NCBI GenBank assembly: GCA_947588675.1
Contig: CANPYY010000004.1
Coordinates: forward strand, 48,636-112,635
DNA from: an uncultured Lachnospiraceae bacterium
Lineage (GTDB): Bacteria; Bacillota; Clostridia; Lachnospirales; Lachnospiraceae
Direction: 5' to 3'
DNA length: 64,000 nucleotides
Positions 28,558 to 36,212 of the stretch are shown piece by piece. Under the pieces are notes generated by a model. That model did no database searches. It was not told the DNA's origin and saw nothing but the letters and a program-made list of their open reading frames with translations. The position numbers and the translations under genes are program-made. Numbering within the stretch: the stretch's first letter is position 1; the number at the start of each line of letters is the position of its first letter.

Positions 28558-28640
28558 TAATTCGGCAACCGGCTGTCATAGTCCTAAGACCTTAGACCCT
28601 TGGCTTTGCGTCCCTGCTTTTCAACAAGTTTGCTATTATC
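28558..28640 (-). ncRNA. Cyclic di-GMP-I (GEMM) riboswitch
   Basis: Minus strand carries the class I hallmarks in order: AGCAAACTTG, GGGACGCAAAGCC, GGGTCTAAGG, CTATGACAGCCGGTTGCCG. The aptamer lies about 115 nt before the start of the giant surface protein. Downstream sequence includes a small hairpin (AGACG/CGTCT) and a T run near 28515, which may be the expression platform, but ON or OFF behaviour cannot be decided from sequence. Confidence 0.9.
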
Positions 28641-28671
28641 GTTAAACTTATTTTGTTAATTTCCTGATATC

Positions 28672-28700
28672 ATTTTATGAAGTACATATATCAATGTCAA
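28672..28700 (-). promoter_or_regulatory. Sigma-A promoter of the riboswitch transcript
   Basis: Minus strand: TTGACA at 28695-28700, 17-base spacer, TAAAAT at 28672-28677. Transcription would start about 25 nt before the aptamer, leaving a leader of about 225 nt. Confidence 0.75.
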
Positions 28701-28805
28701 GCGCTTTTTCAAAAATTTCCCATTGTTTATTTTTATTTTAACTATATATATATAATCATGCTTTGGTGGTGAACTTTCCTTCTTTAAAGTTTATATAGTT
28801 TTCAT

Positions 28806-29702
28806 TTAAGTCCACATTGCTTTCATGCAAGTCCATATTTTATGCCATTCATCCTTATTCACTATCGCATCAAATACAGGTTCAAGAAAAGTCTGAATTT
28901 CCTTAATCACGGCAGAAAATTCAAGCGTGTTGTCCTTAATGTTCTTCAAAAAATATCTCCACCGCTTCTGCATATCTACGTCCTCAGCAAGTGCTACAAT
29001 TCGTTTAAAGCTATCTATACCGTAGGGTGTGCCACGATGCTGCAAGGTTTCAAAGATTGCTTTTTGCAGCCTTTCGCCATCGAAATCAAAAAACCTTGCC
29101 AGATAATAAATATCGTAAAAGTCTTTCATGCGCCCTGTCAGTTCAAAGCGTTGCAGTATAGCATCAAACTTTTCGGCTATGGTGCTTTCAAGAGAATAAG
29201 TTTTGATCACAGGCGCTTCAAATTCGGGAAGCTGCGTATGGATTGTGCGTTGTTCCGCTCTGGGTACAATCACATCGCCCACACCGATGTCCACATTAAA
29301 AGGCACGCGTACATTTTTAATCTGCCCAATAATCTGTGCACTGATACCGTGGTATTTCCTCTGCGGAGAAATTTCTTCAAACCCTTTGGCCGTCATTAAA
29401 ATATAGTCGTTACCGGTTGGAGTGGCAATAATATTTCCAATCAATTCCTTCACATCTTCTACGGAATTTGAAAAGCCACGTAAAAGGAAGTCCACATCAA
29501 TCGTTGCCCGACTTTCAAAGTTTGTCAGCGTATAAATAAACAAACCGCCTTTCAGTACCAGAAACTCATCATATCCGGATTTCGATAATTTCCTTAAAAA
29601 TTCCTCCTGCACAAAAAGCTGCAAGCATTGCTGATAGCTAATGCCGGATGCTTTAGCTTTGTTCCGAAGCTTTGCAAGAACCGATGCCGCCTGATCTGCC
29701 AT
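28806..29702 (-). CDS. AbiEii-type nucleotidyltransferase toxin
   Basis: 298 residues from the ATG at 29702, which overlaps the antitoxin stop as TAATG. Motifs of the AbiEii/AbiGii nucleotidyltransferase family: LVLKGGLFIYTLTNF followed by TIDVDFLLRG (Asp-x-Asp), then PFNVDIGVGD and an ESTIAEKFDAIL and DFYDIYYLARF region. In AbiE systems this protein is the toxin, acts on cellular nucleic acid targets such as tRNA, and can give abortive infection. It is paired with an AbiEi-like antitoxin and probably stabilises the cotJC element or defends the host. Confidence 0.88.
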   Translation of the reverse strand: MADQAASVLAKLRNKAKASGISYQQCLQLFVQEEFLRKLSKSGYDEFLVLKGGLFIYTLTNFESRATIDVDFLLRGFSNSVEDVKELIGNIIATPTGNDYILMTAKGFEEISPQRKYHGISAQIIGQIKNVRVPFNVDIGVGDVIVPRAEQRTIHTQLPEFEAPVIKTYSLESTIAEKFDAILQRFELTGRMKDFYDIYYLARFFDFDGERLQKAIFETLQHRGTPYGIDSFKRIVALAEDVDMQKRWRYFLKNIKDNTLEFSAVIKEIQTFLEPVFDAIVNKDEWHKIWTCMKAMWT

Positions 29703-30310
29703 TACAACCACACTCCAATCAATTCCCTTACTCTTTTCTGCACACGAAGTTCCTTTGCATATCGCATGAGATTTGGAATGTTTTTCTTTGTATCATTCAC
29801 ATATCCTTGAATTGCCTTATTAAATACTTCTTTGTCCATCTTGTTCATATTCCGCAACACATCGCAAATGGTACGGTCACGGTCATAAATTCGGACTTTG
29901 GTAAAATCTATTTCGCCGGTTGTCTCTCCGAGCGGAAGTAAAGAAGGTTCCATTCGATAGACTCTTATAAAAGGATAATCCATTTTTGTTCGCTCTTTGG
30001 AAACATTCTTATTCAGTGCGAGATTCCACTGGGCAGGGTTACGGTCACTGTATCTGTAATAAAACAATGCGGTTTCCATACACAAAACAGCATCGGGGAA
30101 AAGGCGGTTGATAATCAGAACTTCGCTGCCTATCGTATCTTCCACCCAATGGTAGTACCCTCTTTTGATCTTCTCGATCAAGCCTTCCTTCAACATGAGC
30201 TGAATATCCGCATAATACAGCTTTTCCGCCTGTAGCTCGGCGGTCGTCATGATATATTGATAATCCGAGAAAATATTTCTAAGCGCACTGATCGCATTCA
30301 AATCCAACAT
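29702..30310 (-). CDS. AbiEi-type antitoxin/transcriptional regulator
   Basis: 202 residues. An N-terminal winged-helix region (YIMTTAELQAEKLYYADIQL, LIEKIKRGYYHW) precedes the AbiEi family C-terminal domain (MDYPFIRVYRMEPS, IDFTKVRIYDRDRTICDVLR). It is translated first, from GAGGTGAGCAG-ATG, and overlaps the toxin. AbiEi proteins repress their own promoter; repeated sequences at 30331-30451 are likely sites. Confidence 0.87.
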   Translation of the reverse strand: MLDLNAISALRNIFSDYQYIMTTAELQAEKLYYADIQLMLKEGLIEKIKRGYYHWVEDTIGSEVLIINRLFPDAVLCMETALFYYRYSDRNPAQWNLALNKNVSKERTKMDYPFIRVYRMEPSLLPLGETTGEIDFTKVRIYDRDRTICDVLRNMNKMDKEVFNKAIQGYVNDTKKNIPNLMRYAKELRVQKRVRELIGVWL

Positions 30311-30330
30311 CTGCTCACCTCTATACTAAT

Positions 30331-30451
30331 CCAACCGAAAGCAAATCCATCGGTTGGGTAGTTTCATATAAGATATCACATTTACAAGGAAAAATCAACC
30401 GTAGTTAATCACCCAACTTAAAATCCACCAATAGGGTGGTTTCATATAAGA
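30331..30451. promoter_or_regulatory. abiE promoter with repeated operator elements
   Basis: Minus-strand promoter TTGATT (30393-30398), 17 bases, TATCTT (30370-30375). An 18-base direct repeat GGGTrGTTTCATATAAGA occurs at 30356-30373, over the -10, and at 30434-30451 (17 of 18 identical). Inverted repeat CCAACCG (30331-30337) / CGGTTGG (30351-30357) lies just downstream. The pattern fits autoregulation by the AbiEi-like protein. Confidence 0.6.
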
Positions 30452-30463
30452 AAATGGCAATCA

Positions 30464-30509
30464 GAACATTTCCGATACTTCAGTAGGTACAGAAGAACTG
30501 GCTCACCTT
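30464..30509 (+). mobile_element. attR of the cotJC intervening element
   Basis: Right junction with core TAGGT-a-CAGAAG at 30484-30495. Element arm 30464-30483 is the inverted partner of 22408-22427 (16 of 20 bases complementary). Bases after 30487 encode CotJC (GTEELAHLE). Confidence 0.8.
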
Positions 30510-30911
30510 GAAATTGTTGCTTCAATTATTCATCAGCTTACAAAAGACCTCACTCCTGACCAGATAGCAGCTTCAGGGTTTGATAAATATTATGTGGACC
30601 ACACTCTTGGCATATGGCCGCAGGCTGCGGGCGGTATTCCTTTTAACGCATGTGAATTTCAGTGTAAAGGCGACCCTCTTACCGACCTATATGAAGATAT
30701 GGCGGCAGAACAGAAAGCGCGAAGTACCTATGACAATATTTTAAGACTTGTAAAGGATCCTGAAGTTGCCGACCCTATACGCTTCCTGCGTGAACGTGAG
30801 ATTGTGCATTTCCAGCGTTTCGGTGAAGCCCTCAGAAGGGTTCAGGATACTCTTAATCCTAAAAACTTTTATGCCTACAATCCTTCTATTGATAAAAACA
30901 GTTGCAAATAG
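30488..30911 (+). CDS. cotJC: CotJC, C-terminal part of an interrupted gene
   Basis: Codons from 30489 read TEELAHLEIVASIIHQLTKD, then YYVDHTLGIWPQAAGG and MAAEQKARSTYDNILR, up to PKNFYAYNPS and a stop at 30911. These are the C-terminal two thirds of CotJC, including di-metal ligand regions of the manganese catalase fold. There is no start codon or ribosome site at the junction. A GTG at 30594 could open a shorter frame, but it has no ribosome site and begins mid-domain. The frame matches the upstream half across the 8,082-bp element. Confidence 0.93.
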
Positions 30912-30953
30912 CAACTGTTTACACAAAAACGGAGCCGGAAAATCCGGCTCCGG
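30896..30953. terminator. Double hairpin between cotJC and the GH43 gene
   Basis: AAACAGTTGC/GCAACTGTTT (30896-30905, 30911-30920), which contains the cotJC stop, and CGGAGCCGG/CCGGCTCCG (30930-30938, 30944-30952). On the minus strand the second hairpin is followed by TTTTT, so it terminates the GH43 gene; the first may end cotJ transcription. Confidence 0.8.
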
Positions 30954-30991
30954 TCTACCCGAAAATATTATTGCTGATAATTATCCTGCAA

Positions 30992-32452
30992 TCAGCCTAA
31001 GCTCCACGATTCCAAAATAAGTTCTGCATCAATATCAGAGGATTCATATATTATAAATAAATCTGAAATTCCGTCCGCTACTTTATTTGTACATTCTTCA
31101 AGCGCCACAGGCGAATCCGTTGCCGGTATATTAACAGCCGCAATAAGGCGGCCACCCTCAGGTTCTCCTGCAAACAGCGACAACTTCCCGCATGAACTGC
31201 TTTTTACAACTTTTGCGGTAAACTTAGATGTTTTTTCAGTATACAGCATTACGCTGTCCAAACCGATAAAGCTTTTATTCCCTCCGAATACAAGCAGATT
31301 TGATGTTTCCCCGGCAGTTTTTACGCCATTACCCCAGGCAAACGCCCTGTTTTCTTTATATGGGTCATAGTTTTTCAGAGGGGCTTTTATTCCCTTCCTC
31401 GTCATTTTTTCCACAACAATACTTCCGTCTTCTTTTAACGTAACCATATCAATATAAGTTGTCCTATATGCGCAGCCTTCCTCAGAATTAAACTTTAACC
31501 CAAGGTCAATCTCATACTGCGGGGTATGGTAAAACATATATATTTTATCTTTAATCTGAAGCATACAATGATGATTGTTGCCCCATGCGCCTGTAGAAAA
31601 ACATTCACTCTGCCCCGGATTCTTCATAACTATTCCCGCATACTCAAAAGGTCCCATCGGACTATCGCTGACCATATAGGCAATCTGGGCTTTTCCGTCT
31701 GCATCCTGGGCAGCTTCCGACCAGTTAGTACAATAGCTGTAATAATATTTACCGTTAATTTTGTTAATACCTGAATCTTCAAAAAGATACGGTGCATCAA
31801 TAATTACCGGTTCACCCTCTATCCCGGTCATATCAGCATTGAGTTTTGCAACCCGCGCCGTTTTAGGATGTACTTCTTGATTTTCCGGAACTCCGCCTCC
31901 AAAATATATGTAAGCCGTTCCATCTTCTTCTACCAATACTGCCGGGTCAAACAACCACAATATATCGCTGCACCCGGGCATGTCATGCGTAATCATAGGT
32001 TTACCCAGAGGATCTGTCCATGGTCCTGTAGGCGAATCAGAAGTAAGCACTCCTATACTGGAAGCCGAATTAGCAAAATATATAAAAAATTTAGTAACCA
32101 TTTCTCCTGTATTCTTATCAGGCACTTTATTGTAGCATACAGCCGGAGCCCATGAATTTGCCGCCCATTTTGCTATACCTGTTTTATTCTTTTTATCATC
32201 ATCCGCAACCTGTATTTCCCCTTCATCTGTCCAATTCAGCATATCCTCAGAGGAAATACAATTTATACTTTTTATATTACCGTATTCGTTTTTAGGATAA
32301 ACGTTTCCGTCAGCAATAAGGCTGTCCGAATCATTACTGCCATACACATATACCCTGCCTTCATAATATATCGCATATGGGTCAGCCATAAATCTCTGGG
32401 CGATAATTGGATTATTATCACCTGTCTTCTTCTTAATATTTATAGAATGCAT
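30992..32452 (-). CDS. Intracellular glycoside hydrolase family 43 enzyme
   Basis: 486 residues without signal peptide, so cytoplasmic. The five-bladed propeller shows the GH43 residues: Asp24 in FMADPYAIYY (base), Asp in LFDPAVLVEEDGTAYIYFGG (pKa modulator) and Glu in YLFEDSGINKINGKYYYSYC (acid). The last about 110 residues form a separate beta-rich domain, probably a carbohydrate-binding module. Expected substrates are arabinose- or xylose-containing oligosaccharides brought in by the nearby ABC importer. It is the last gene of the locus. Confidence 0.88.
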   Translation of the reverse strand: MHSINIKKKTGDNNPIIAQRFMADPYAIYYEGRVYVYGSNDSDSLIADGNVYPKNEYGNIKSINCISSEDMLNWTDEGEIQVADDDKKNKTGIAKWAANSWAPAVCYNKVPDKNTGEMVTKFFIYFANSASSIGVLTSDSPTGPWTDPLGKPMITHDMPGCSDILWLFDPAVLVEEDGTAYIYFGGGVPENQEVHPKTARVAKLNADMTGIEGEPVIIDAPYLFEDSGINKINGKYYYSYCTNWSEAAQDADGKAQIAYMVSDSPMGPFEYAGIVMKNPGQSECFSTGAWGNNHHCMLQIKDKIYMFYHTPQYEIDLGLKFNSEEGCAYRTTYIDMVTLKEDGSIVVEKMTRKGIKAPLKNYDPYKENRAFAWGNGVKTAGETSNLLVFGGNKSFIGLDSVMLYTEKTSKFTAKVVKSSSCGKLSLFAGEPEGGRLIAAVNIPATDSPVALEECTNKVADGISDLFIIYESSDIDAELILESWSLG

Positions 32453-32483
32453 TTACTTTCTCCCTAAATATATTTTAATAACA

Positions 32484-32513
32484 GCAGGTGTAAGCTCTCA
32501 TACTTACACCTGC
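32484..32513 (-). terminator. Hairpin between the two GH43 genes
   Basis: Perfect 11-bp stem GCAGGTGTAAG/CTTACACCTGC with 8-base loop, located downstream of the secreted GH43 gene. The following strand is TGTTATTAAAA, a weak T tract, so partial termination or mRNA end protection is likely. Confidence 0.6.
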
Positions 32514-32551
32514 CCTGACAATTGTATTATTTTGTATCTAAGATATATTAA

Positions 32552-34741
32552 TTACTGATATATTTTGTAATAATCAAAATCAACATATCCACCGGCTTCA
32601 GATGTAGCATAATTAGTAAGCCAGGTTCTTGTTCCCATGAATGTAGTACTTGTCGAGAAACTTATGTTCAGTTCTTTTCCTATCTTAGTCCAGTTTTCAC
32701 CATCAAGACTATAATAGAAATTAGCTGTATCTGCTCTTTTGTTTCCGTTATTGAATTTATATTCAACTTTCAGGTATACCTCAGTATCACCTTCTACCTT
32801 ATCAGCTACAGCATTTTCAGTAATTTCAGCTACATTTGCAGGTCTGCTGTTATTACATGAACCGCTTCCCTGGAATATGTATCTGTCACCATTTTCATCA
32901 CATTTGACTCCTACCATTCCATAGTCGCTGCCCACTGCAACAAGTCCTGCATAATCTCCCGGTTTCATTCCGTTTGTAAGGATTGCTGTTTCAGATGTAC
33001 ATTCAGGTCCAATCGTTCTCTGTGTAAGAGAATTTCTTGCAAACCATACATTATTACATGTACGTCCATTTGTAATTCTGTAATAACCCGGATTATCACT
33101 TACTGACCAGTTATCGTTATCAGGATTATGATTCCACTGCCATACAAGTTTAAGTTTATCGCCCTCAGCATATGTGAAATCATCATAGCCTGCTATATAA
33201 TTCTCTTTACCGCTGTCATTAAGCCTTATTTTAAGCGGTTTAAGCACTTTATCCGATGTACTCTGACAGGATACAAATTCATCATTATCGTTATAGTAAC
33301 CCATCATCGGCCAGTCTGTATAATCATGCTTATCTCCGTTTTCGTCAGTATAAGAATAATCCCATTTTACTGCAAGTATTGAAGGTATACGTCCTATAGC
33401 GTCATGGTCCTGGAAAAGTATTCCATACCAGTCGCCATAAATCGTATCTACAATTCCTCCCTGCGCAATTCCTGTCCCATACTCATATGTTGAACCCTGG
33501 AATACAATCTGTTCTTCCCAGTCTGAAGGCTCGCTGTCCAGAAGCTTTTTACTCCTGTAGCATACCTCAGTACGGAACCATCCTGTTGCAGGAGATGCAA
33601 TAATCATAAGATAATAGTAATCGCCTATCTTGTATGCGTGTACGCCTTCCCAAAGTCCCCACGCAGAAGACTTTTGGAAAAGTGTTTTCTCTTTACCGAC
33701 TTTTTCTATAGTTCCAATATCCCCTGACGGACCGTCTGCATATTCCTCGCTAAGCTGTATTTCCTGAAGCGTCGAACCTGCATATATTACATACATATGT
33801 CCGTCATCAAACAGCAACGCCGGATCATGAAAGCTACTTTTAATGAAATATCCCTGCCATTTTCCGTTTTCAATATCATCCGTAGTAAACAGGAAGAATC
33901 CATAATTATTACTGTTAAATATTACATAAAATTTACCTTCATAATACCTGATTGCCGCTGCCCAGGAACCATTGCCGTATACCTGTTTTCCATTCTCCAG
34001 ATTATTGGCGTCATCATCAAACAACGTATCATATACATAATTAACAATTTCCCAATGAACTAGGTCTGTAGACTTCATAATCGGAGCTCCCGGACACATA
34101 TTCATCGTTGTACTTACCATGTAATAATTGCCGCCAACACGGATAAAATCACAATCCGGTACATCTGAAAACACTGTAGGATACTCTGCTACTGCAAGAT
34201 TATTCTCATCAAGTACAGGCACCGGGGTTTCCGTAGGTTCGCTTGTCGGTCCCGGCTGCGTAGGTTCCGGCGTAGGATTGTTTACCGTAACCGCATCTGT
34301 AGGCACAGGCACAGCCTGATTATTATTATTATTATTGTTGTTATTACCTGACTGATTGTTATTATTACCCTCAGACTTCTTTTCTTCGGCAGCCGTTACC
34401 TTAACCTTACATTTCAAAACCTTTTTACCTGCACTGCCCGCCGTAACCGTAGCCTTAACGACAGCGCTTCCTTTCTTTTTAGCTGTTATAACTGCCTTAT
34501 TGCCTTTCTTTTTCTTAACGGCAGCTATTTTTGCATTAGACGATTTCCATTTAATGCTCTTAATCTTCTTCCCAACTACCTTAATAGTTTTTTTGCTTCC
34601 TGCAGATATACTGAGTTTCGTTTTATTAAGTTTTATCTTACCTGCCGCTTCTGCAGGAGAGGCTGTGGCTACAAGAGATACTGCCATAGCAAAAACTGCC
34701 GCGCACGCAACAACGCTTTGCAATCTCTTTTTAATTTTCAT
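32552..34741 (-). CDS. Secreted GH43 (subfamily 12-like) xylosidase/arabinofuranosidase with N-terminal Big2-like domain
   Basis: 729 residues. Signal peptide ends near ASPAEAAG (residue 33). Residues about 35-115 form a lysine-rich bacterial Ig (Big2-like) domain, followed by an Asn/Pro/Thr linker to about 185. The GH43 propeller starts with YPTVFSDVPDCDFIRVGGNYYMVST and includes SSFHDPALLFDDGHMYVIYAG and WEGVHAYKIGDYYYLMI. The C-terminal about 200 residues match the concanavalin-like partner domain usual in GH43_12 enzymes. It likely trims xylan or arabinan side chains at the cell surface. Next to the CBM protein upstream. Confidence 0.87.
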   Translation of the reverse strand: MKIKKRLQSVVACAAVFAMAVSLVATASPAEAAGKIKLNKTKLSISAGSKKTIKVVGKKIKSIKWKSSNAKIAAVKKKKGNKAVITAKKKGSAVVKATVTAGSAGKKVLKCKVKVTAAEEKKSEGNNNNQSGNNNNNNNNNQAVPVPTDAVTVNNPTPEPTQPGPTSEPTETPVPVLDENNLAVAEYPTVFSDVPDCDFIRVGGNYYMVSTTMNMCPGAPIMKSTDLVHWEIVNYVYDTLFDDDANNLENGKQVYGNGSWAAAIRYYEGKFYVIFNSNNYGFFLFTTDDIENGKWQGYFIKSSFHDPALLFDDGHMYVIYAGSTLQEIQLSEEYADGPSGDIGTIEKVGKEKTLFQKSSAWGLWEGVHAYKIGDYYYLMIIASPATGWFRTEVCYRSKKLLDSEPSDWEEQIVFQGSTYEYGTGIAQGGIVDTIYGDWYGILFQDHDAIGRIPSILAVKWDYSYTDENGDKHDYTDWPMMGYYNDNDEFVSCQSTSDKVLKPLKIRLNDSGKENYIAGYDDFTYAEGDKLKLVWQWNHNPDNDNWSVSDNPGYYRITNGRTCNNVWFARNSLTQRTIGPECTSETAILTNGMKPGDYAGLVAVGSDYGMVGVKCDENGDRYIFQGSGSCNNSRPANVAEITENAVADKVEGDTEVYLKVEYKFNNGNKRADTANFYYSLDGENWTKIGKELNISFSTSTTFMGTRTWLTNYATSEAGGYVDFDYYKIYQ

Positions 34742-34771
34742 AAGCTGTCATACCTCCGATTAGCAATACAA

Positions 34772-36034
34772 TTATTTAACCTTTGCCTTCTTAGGAAGTC
34801 CTGCTTTCTTGAGAAGCTTACTATATGCTTTCTTGTTTGCCTTTGGAACTTTCACGGCAGCTTTCTTATTTATGCCGCTGAAAGCTTTCTTTCCAATGCT
34901 CTTTATAGCAGTTGATTTAATCGTAATCTTCTTCAGTGAGCTGCACTTTGCAAATGCACTCTTTCCAATAGTTGTTACATTTGCGCCAATCGTTACGCTC
35001 TTAATTTTACTTTTCTGGAATGCTGCTTTTTCAATAGTTGTTACTTTGCATTCCTGACCCTTAATTGAAACTGTTGCAGGAATATTAACTTTTTTGCCTG
35101 TTCCGCCGATGACAGCTACAGAAGCGCTGTCTATAACTTTGTAAGTAATATTTCCAACTGTTTCTTCATAACCTGCTTCAAGAGCTGCCGTGCCCTCTGT
35201 CGGAGTTGTGCCGGTCTGCGGTGGTGTAACGCCGTTTGACGGTGTACCCCCGTTATTGTCGTTACCCGGTGCCGGTACTTCCGCTGTCGGAGACGGTTCT
35301 GCTGTAGCTGTCGGCGATGGTGCTTCCGTAGCGTCAACATGCTCTTTTACCGTGAAGTTATCCATGTAATAATCTTCTTTATTTTCAATCTTGAAGGCTC
35401 CGCCGTTCTTCTGCGTTTCTTCATTGTATCCCATGAATACGCGAACGAGATAATCCTTGCCTCTTGTGTCTTCCTTAATGGTAACTGTTCCCTCTATATG
35501 TTCCCATTTCTCGCCGCTAAATATTCCTACAATATCGCCTATCTGATAATACATCGGAGTAACTTCTGCCTTTTCTTCTGATGAAAGGTCATTATAGTTT
35601 ACATCACCGTTATATCCTTCGCTAAAATAGGTTGCCAGCTTAAACTGTCTTGCCTCATCCTCATTCTCGTCCGGACCGTTATCATGCCATACGTCAACTC
35701 CTATGTCATACTTTTTGCCCGGTTCAAGATCCTTCATATTAAATGTGAAGCATCTGTTTTCCCACCAGCCGCTGCCTGTACGATTGGTAACCTTCAGGCA
35801 TTTGCTTCCTGTACCGTCAAACGCATTACTGCTAACTCCGTCAACAATCTCGAACTTGCAGCCTTCTGCTGTTATATGTTCGTCACTTGGAATCTGACCA
35901 TCTTCAAAATCAAGATTGATGACATAATTGTCCTCGGCTACAGCATCGTTAGCATTGCCGCCGACAATCATTGCACCTGCTACCAGGCAAACTGCCGCAC
36001 AGCCTGCTACTGCTTTAAATAAATTTTTCTTCAT
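34772..36034 (-). CDS. Secreted carbohydrate-binding protein (CBM4/9/22-like) with BspA-type C-terminus
   Basis: 420 residues from the ATG at 36034 (GGAGGT, 7-base spacing). Signal peptide about 1-32. Residues about 40-240 are a jelly-roll binding module of the CBM4_9/CBM22 kind (LKVTNRTGSGWWENRCFTFN, YYMDNFTVKEH). A Pro/Thr linker leads to LRR_5-type repeats (TIGANVTTIGKSAFAKCSSL) and a terminal AVKVPKANKKAYSKLLKKAG. No catalytic domain is visible. It is probably a surface glycan-binding protein of the GH43 locus. Its C-terminal module is shared with the esterase at 19668 and the giant protein at 24188. Confidence 0.83.
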   Translation of the reverse strand: MKKNLFKAVAGCAAVCLVAGAMIVGGNANDAVAEDNYVINLDFEDGQIPSDEHITAEGCKFEIVDGVSSNAFDGTGSKCLKVTNRTGSGWWENRCFTFNMKDLEPGKKYDIGVDVWHDNGPDENEDEARQFKLATYFSEGYNGDVNYNDLSSEEKAEVTPMYYQIGDIVGIFSGEKWEHIEGTVTIKEDTRGKDYLVRVFMGYNEETQKNGGAFKIENKEDYYMDNFTVKEHVDATEAPSPTATAEPSPTAEVPAPGNDNNGGTPSNGVTPPQTGTTPTEGTAALEAGYEETVGNITYKVIDSASVAVIGGTGKKVNIPATVSIKGQECKVTTIEKAAFQKSKIKSVTIGANVTTIGKSAFAKCSSLKKITIKSTAIKSIGKKAFSGINKKAAVKVPKANKKAYSKLLKKAGLPKKAKVK

Positions 36035-36212
36035 TATGCTTACCTCCATAAATTTTATATTATAGTATCAAATAAATACTAATAATTAATTATAACATAA
36101 TCCCTATAAGGTGAATATGTACATAATTCGTGCTTATATAGACAATATTCTTGTAGTGTTTTCATGTGTTTTCTACATTTTTACTTACATGGATATGTCT
36201 GTAAATATACGG

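Larger units (their letters stand above)
22406..30487. mobile_element. 8,082-bp serine-recombinase element interrupting cotJC
   Basis: Integrated element bounded by the repeated core at 22402-22413 and 30484-30495. Contents: serine recombinase at the left edge, a small gene before it, a c-di-GMP-riboswitch-controlled giant surface protein, and an AbiE toxin-antitoxin pair. Its length is a multiple of three and both cotJC halves are in one frame, so precise excision restores the gene. No phage structural, replication or conjugation genes are present. It resembles in logic the sporulation intervening elements of Bacillus and Clostridioides sigK. Confidence 0.9.

Noticed and set aside
22406..30487. 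Prophage or integrative conjugative element
   Set aside because: No capsid, tail, replication, relaxase or type IV secretion genes are present.
30594..30911. Independent short gene starting at GTG 30594
   Set aside because: CotJC codons continue upstream to 30488 in the same frame and there is no ribosome site at the GTG.
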